From: Bacteroidales bacterium UBA6244
GTDB lineage: Bacteria > Bacteroidota > Bacteroidia > Bacteroidales > F082
Reading direction: 5' to 3'
Length of the DNA: 18,473 bases
Assembly (NCBI GenBank): GCA_002440885.1
Contig: DJVY01000110.1
Location: 1 to 18,473 of the forward strand
The notes under the pieces were generated by a model. That model had not been told where the DNA came from, did not search any database, and saw nothing but the letters and a program-made list of their open reading frames with translations. The translations under genes were made by a program, and so were the position numbers. Shown in pieces: positions 15,333 through 18,473 of the stretch (position 1 is the first letter of the stretch; every line of letters begins with the position of its first letter).

Positions 15333-16592
15333 ATGACTTTATTGCAAGTTGGAATAGGAACGGTTATTGGAGCAAGCATCGGCATTTTTCTGCTGACCAT
15401 GTTACTTTTGGTTTGGTTGCTGCTCTTTGCCCGAAAAAAGTTAATGCCTCAGGGAAAGGTCAAGATCACCATCAACAATGAAAAGGAACTTGAAACTGAT
15501 CCGGGATCTACATTGCTCTCGACTTTGTCGACAAATAAAATTTTTCTTCCATCAGCCTGTGGTGGGGGAGGAACTTGTGCCATGTGTCGTGTGCAGGTAA
15601 ATTCAGGAGGAGGATCAATTCTACCTACCGAGAAAGGATTTTTTACCCGTAAAGAACAAGCCGCTAACTGGCGCTTGGGTTGTCAGGTAAAGGTGCGTGA
15701 GGATATGGAGATTGAAGTCCCCGCCGAAGTTTTTGGTATTAAAAAATGGGAGTGTACCGTTGTGTCGAACCACAATGTGGCCTCCTTTATCAAAGAGTTC
15801 GTTGTGAAACTTCCTGAAGGCGAGACCCTCGATTTTCGTTCAGGTGGTTATATTCAAATCGATGTGCCTAAAACTGAAGTCGAATTCAAAGATATGATCA
15901 TCGAAGATGAATACAAGGAAGAATGGGATAAGTTTAAAATGTGGGATCTGAAAATGAAGAATCCTGAACCTATCTATCGTGCTTATTCTATGGCCAATCA
16001 CCCTGCCGAAGGTAATATCGTGATGTTGAATATCCGTATTGCAACCCCACCATGGGATCGTAAAAAAGGTGGTTTCATGAACGTGAATCCGGGAATCTGT
16101 TCTTCTTATATTTTCTCGCGTAAGCCAGGTGATAAGGTTATGGTTTCAGGCCCTTATGGAGAGTTCTTCATTAAACCTACCAAACGCGAAATGATGTTTA
16201 TCGGCGGTGGTGCCGGCATGGCTCCGATGCGCTCGCATATTTTCGATTTGTTTAAAACCAAACACACAGACCGTAAAGCAACTTTCTGGTATGGAGGTCG
16301 CTCTAAACGGGAGTTGTTTTATGTAGATCAATTCGAAGAAATTGAACAGGAAAATCCTAACTTTAAATTTGAAGTGGCTTTATCTGAACCACTTAAAGAG
16401 GATAACTGGACAGGATATACCGGTTTTATTCATCAGGTAATTTATGATAACTACCTGAAAAACCATCCGGAGCCGGAAGATATTGAGTATTACCTCTGTG
16501 GCCCACCTATGATGAACGACGCTGTACTTAAAATGCTCGACAATCTTGGAGTGCCGGAAGAGATGATTGCGTTTGACGATTTTGGTAGTTAA
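15333..16592 (+). CDS. nqrF: Na+-NQR subunit F, NADH dehydrogenase module
   Basis: NqrF is the electron entry subunit: it oxidises NADH through FAD and passes electrons to a [2Fe-2S] ferredoxin domain. The 419-aa protein has an N-terminal helix (about 8-33). The ferredoxin domain has C76, C82, C85 (CGGGGTCAMC) and C117 as cluster ligands. The FAD-binding motif is RAYSMAN (216-222), the NAD-binding motif GGGAGMAPM (291-299), and the reductase end CGPPMMNDAV (389-398). The terminal DDFGS is typical. It is the last gene of the operon; a strong hairpin terminator starts about 10 nt after the stop. Confidence 0.97.
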   Translation: MTLLQVGIGTVIGASIGIFLLTMLLLVWLLLFARKKLMPQGKVKITINNEKELETDPGSTLLSTLSTNKIFLPSACGGGGTCAMCRVQVNSGGGSILPTEKGFFTRKEQAANWRLGCQVKVREDMEIEVPAEVFGIKKWECTVVSNHNVASFIKEFVVKLPEGETLDFRSGGYIQIDVPKTEVEFKDMIIEDEYKEEWDKFKMWDLKMKNPEPIYRAYSMANHPAEGNIVMLNIRIATPPWDRKKGGFMNVNPGICSSYIFSRKPGDKVMVSGPYGEFFIKPTKREMMFIGGGAGMAPMRSHIFDLFKTKHTDRKATFWYGGRSKRELFYVDQFEEIEQENPNFKFEVALSEPLKEDNWTGYTGFIHQVIYDNYLKNHPEPEDIEYYLCGPPMMNDAVLKMLDNLGVPEEMIAFDDFGS

Positions 16593-16602
16593 TACGTTTT
16601 AT

Positions 16603-16642
16603 AAACAGAAAAGGTGACAATAAAATGTCACCTTTTCTGTTT
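16603..16642. terminator. Bidirectional intrinsic terminator of the nqr operon
   Basis: A perfect 17-bp inverted repeat pairs 16603-16619 with 16626-16642, leaving a 6-nt loop. The stem is A-rich on one side and T-rich on the other, so it has a T-run when read in either direction. It closes the nqr transcript and isolates it from the downstream beta-barrel/apbE genes. Confidence 0.85.
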
Positions 16643-16677
16643 TATATTGTCCTTGTTAATGTAAAAGCTATGATCTA

Positions 16678-17442
16678 ATGAAAAAATCTAACCTGTTTGT
16701 CACCTTTGTTTTCCTAGCTCTGATATCGGTATCCTATGGTCAGGATGTTATTTTACTCACCAATAGAGCCAAAATTGAGGCCAAAGAAATTGTTGTTAAG
16801 GGTAAAACTGTTTATTATCAGGATTATAACGATAATTCGGGAGACGTGTTCACCGTGTCTCTGGGTAAAATTGAGTACATCCAATATGCATCAGGAGAGA
16901 AAGTGTTGCCCGCCGATATTATGGATAAACGAAACTCACTCGTTGGTTTGGGAAACAACCTGATCAACTTTCATATTCTGGACTTCAGTACGAATAATTT
17001 TACCATGTCGTACGAACGGGTGATTGCTGATGGAGAGTTTTCTCTTCAGTTCCCTGTTTCGCTTGGCTATGGTGATGAGAGTACAAATCTGTTGTTGCCA
17101 CCTCCTTTTGACGAAATTGATATCAAATTTATGAATCGTTTTAGCGTTGGGGCAGGGTTAAACATTTTTCCTACCCGACAGGGTAAAGCACGCTATTTTT
17201 TCGGGCCGGCCATCCATGGGGGTTCCGGTGTTTATTATCATGGATATTATGGGCTTGGTAATACCTATGATAATACCGGTTTTGTTTCTTTTGTAGTTAA
17301 TAATGGCCTCATTATTTCTCCCATTTCTCATTTTAGTCTATCCCTTGTCGGGACAATCGGTGCACGCCATTATTTTGATGTAGAGGGTGGAAAAACCGCC
17401 GCCACAGGCAAGATTTCTTTTAATTTATCGTATCGTTTTTAA
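16678..17442 (+). CDS. Exported outer-membrane-like protein, tandem paralogue 1
   Basis: No family name is recognised. The 254-aa protein has a signal peptide (about 1-21, SVSYG then Q22). A short beta module follows (about 22-85, QDVILLTNRAKIEAKEIVVK to IEYIQYASGEKVLP), then a region of alternating aromatic strands that ends in NLSYRF, the kind of terminal Phe signature used by outer-membrane beta-barrels. It is clearly homologous to the next gene: FTMSYERV here matches FTLSYERI there, and both share PVSLG, NxFPTxQGKxRYFxGP and an identical NLSYRF end. It lies between the nqr terminator and apbE. The function is unknown; an outer-membrane location is inferred. Confidence 0.75.
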   Translation: MKKSNLFVTFVFLALISVSYGQDVILLTNRAKIEAKEIVVKGKTVYYQDYNDNSGDVFTVSLGKIEYIQYASGEKVLPADIMDKRNSLVGLGNNLINFHILDFSTNNFTMSYERVIADGEFSLQFPVSLGYGDESTNLLLPPPFDEIDIKFMNRFSVGAGLNIFPTRQGKARYFFGPAIHGGSGVYYHGYYGLGNTYDNTGFVSFVVNNGLIISPISHFSLSLVGTIGARHYFDVEGGKTAATGKISFNLSYRF

Positions 17443-17453
17443 TACCTTAGGCC

Positions 17454-18212
17454 ATGAAAAAAAGAACTTCCAGTTTCCTCGTCCTCCTGTTTGTTGTAGC
17501 TAGCTTTCATGTTGTGAAAGCTCAGGATTTTATCTATTTGAAAAATAAACAGGCGAGGATTGCGGTAGAAGACATCAGTGTACTTTCTTCGGAGACCCGC
17601 TACCAGCTTTTTGGTGATCAATCTAATGTTACCTACGCTATCAATAACGCCGACATTAGTCTGATTGCTTATGCCAACGGAGATATCCGCCTTTTTCAGG
17701 ATGAAAGTAGCATAAAACCAGCCTATGAGTATGAAAAAAATCTGTTTACCTTTCATCTCTTCGATCTTGTCGTAAATCAGTTTACGCTTTCTTATGAAAG
17801 GATACTGTCAAATGGAAAAGTCGGTTTGCAAATTCCTGTTTCATTGGGATTCTCCGAGTCTGACCACAACGGGTTCGACGATGTCAACAACAAGTATTAC
17901 ACCGGGATCAACCTGAATTTCTACCCCACAGGTCAGGGAAAAGTGAGGTATTTTCTGGGTCCGGGAATCCAGGTAGGGCAGTCGTCATATAATGAAGACC
18001 AGCTTGTTAACGGCCAATACATCGATGTGGAGGTGGAGACCATGTCGTTACATTTGTTGGTCAACAACGGACTCATGATAAGCCCGGTCAAAGACATGAG
18101 TTTTGCTGTTATTGGTTCTATCGGCGTACGTTATCTGAGTGATTTCAACCAGAGTCATGACGAGATCAAAACTGTGGGGGCATTCGCCTTTAATCTATCC
18201 TATCGTTTTTAG
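17454..18212 (+). CDS. Exported outer-membrane-like protein, tandem paralogue 2
   Basis: This 252-aa protein is the diverged duplicate of the preceding one. It has a signal peptide (about 1-23, HVVKA then Q24) and the same N-terminal beta module (about 24-85, QDFIYLKNKQARIAVEDISV to ISLIAYANGDIRLF). The barrel-like region contains FTLSYERI (110-117), IPVSLGFSE and NFYPTGQGKVRYFLGPG, and it ends in NLSYRF. It begins 11 nt after paralogue 1 and ends 1 nt before the apbE GTG, so the three are probably one operon. Function is unknown. Placement immediately before apbE could mean a role in the same envelope process or simple neighbourhood. Confidence 0.75.
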   Translation: MKKRTSSFLVLLFVVASFHVVKAQDFIYLKNKQARIAVEDISVLSSETRYQLFGDQSNVTYAINNADISLIAYANGDIRLFQDESSIKPAYEYEKNLFTFHLFDLVVNQFTLSYERILSNGKVGLQIPVSLGFSESDHNGFDDVNNKYYTGINLNFYPTGQGKVRYFLGPGIQVGQSSYNEDQLVNGQYIDVEVETMSLHLLVNNGLMISPVKDMSFAVIGSIGVRYLSDFNQSHDEIKTVGAFAFNLSYRF

Positions 18213-18213
18213 C

Positions 18214-18473
18214 GTGAAGCCATTCTTAACTTTTTTTCTGTTAGTGCCTTTGTTCTTTTCCTGTAGTAATTTACCGAAAGAGCAGATGGTCCGGTTTCAG
18301 GGATTAGCCCAAGGTACTTACTATTCGGTGGTTTATTGTGATGAAGAGCTGGATAATTATCAACTGGAAATTGACTCACTCCTGGTCGCTTTCGATCAAT
18401 CTGTTTCATTATGGAAAGCCGGATCAATTATCAATCGCGTAAACCAGGGTGACACTTCCCGAATCACAGACCG
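18214..18473 (+). CDS. apbE: FAD:protein FMN transferase (ApbE), 5' part only
   Basis: ApbE transfers FMN from FAD to a threonine in target proteins; in Na+-NQR the targets are NqrB and NqrC. Only the first 86 codons are in the window. Translation probably starts at GTG 18214, one base after the previous stop. The signal carries a lipobox LFFSC with lipidation at Cys17, so the enzyme is a periplasm-facing lipoprotein, as is common for ApbE. Family features visible are GLAQGTYYSVVY (about 31-42), the helix IDSLLVAFDQSVSLWKAGS (about 53-71) and IINRVNQGD (72-80). The FAD and Mg2+ sites lie beyond the edge. Its neighbourhood with nqr fits the role. Confidence 0.85.
   Translation, partial: MKPFLTFFLLVPLFFSCSNLPKEQMVRFQGLAQGTYYSVVYCDEELDNYQLEIDSLLVAFDQSVSLWKAGSIINRVNQGDTSRITD

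Overview
The window looks chromosomal and comes from a member of the Bacteroidota, most likely near the Bacteroidales/Marinilabiliales. The signs are a type IX secretion system (T9SS) plug-family protein, an LruC-type lipoprotein, a six-gene Na+-translocating NADH:quinone reductase (Nqr) operon, several matches to the Bacteroidota -7 promoter element TAnnTTTG, weak Shine-Dalgarno sequences, and secreted proteins that end in an aromatic beta-barrel residue. No tRNA, insertion sequence, integrase or CRISPR array was seen.

Layout. Positions 1-536 carry no gene but hold two arrays of degenerate 8-nt repeats in opposite orientation. rnpB (class A RNase P RNA, minus strand) follows at about 537-930. 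A plus-strand run of housekeeping genes comes next: tatA, a MATE efflux pump, a DgkA-family lipid kinase, and an overlapping BadF/GlcNAc-kinase-like sugar kinase.

The accessory part is at 4051-6375. A good Bacteroidota promoter precedes a 28-codon ORF that the usual length cut-offs miss (4177-4263). It encodes a basic leader followed by a four-cysteine tail. After it come a very strong hairpin terminator, a radical SAM/SPASM enzyme with complete canonical cysteine motifs, and an unrecognised 185-aa protein. This is best read as a small RiPP (ribosomally made, post-translationally modified peptide) cassette: precursor, maturase and an unknown partner. It is the most likely new system in the window.

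A minus-strand block (6387-10603) encodes three envelope proteins: a small secreted/membrane protein, an LruC-domain lipoprotein and a T9SS plug-family protein. Divergent from it is nqrABCDEF (10734-16592), closed by a 17-bp bidirectional terminator. The last block holds two tandem paralogous secreted beta-barrel-like proteins, then the start of apbE, cut by the window end. ApbE is the FMN transferase that covalently flavinylates NqrB and NqrC, so the right third is functionally one respiratory Na+-pump locus with two unexplained outer-membrane-like proteins inserted before its maturation factor.
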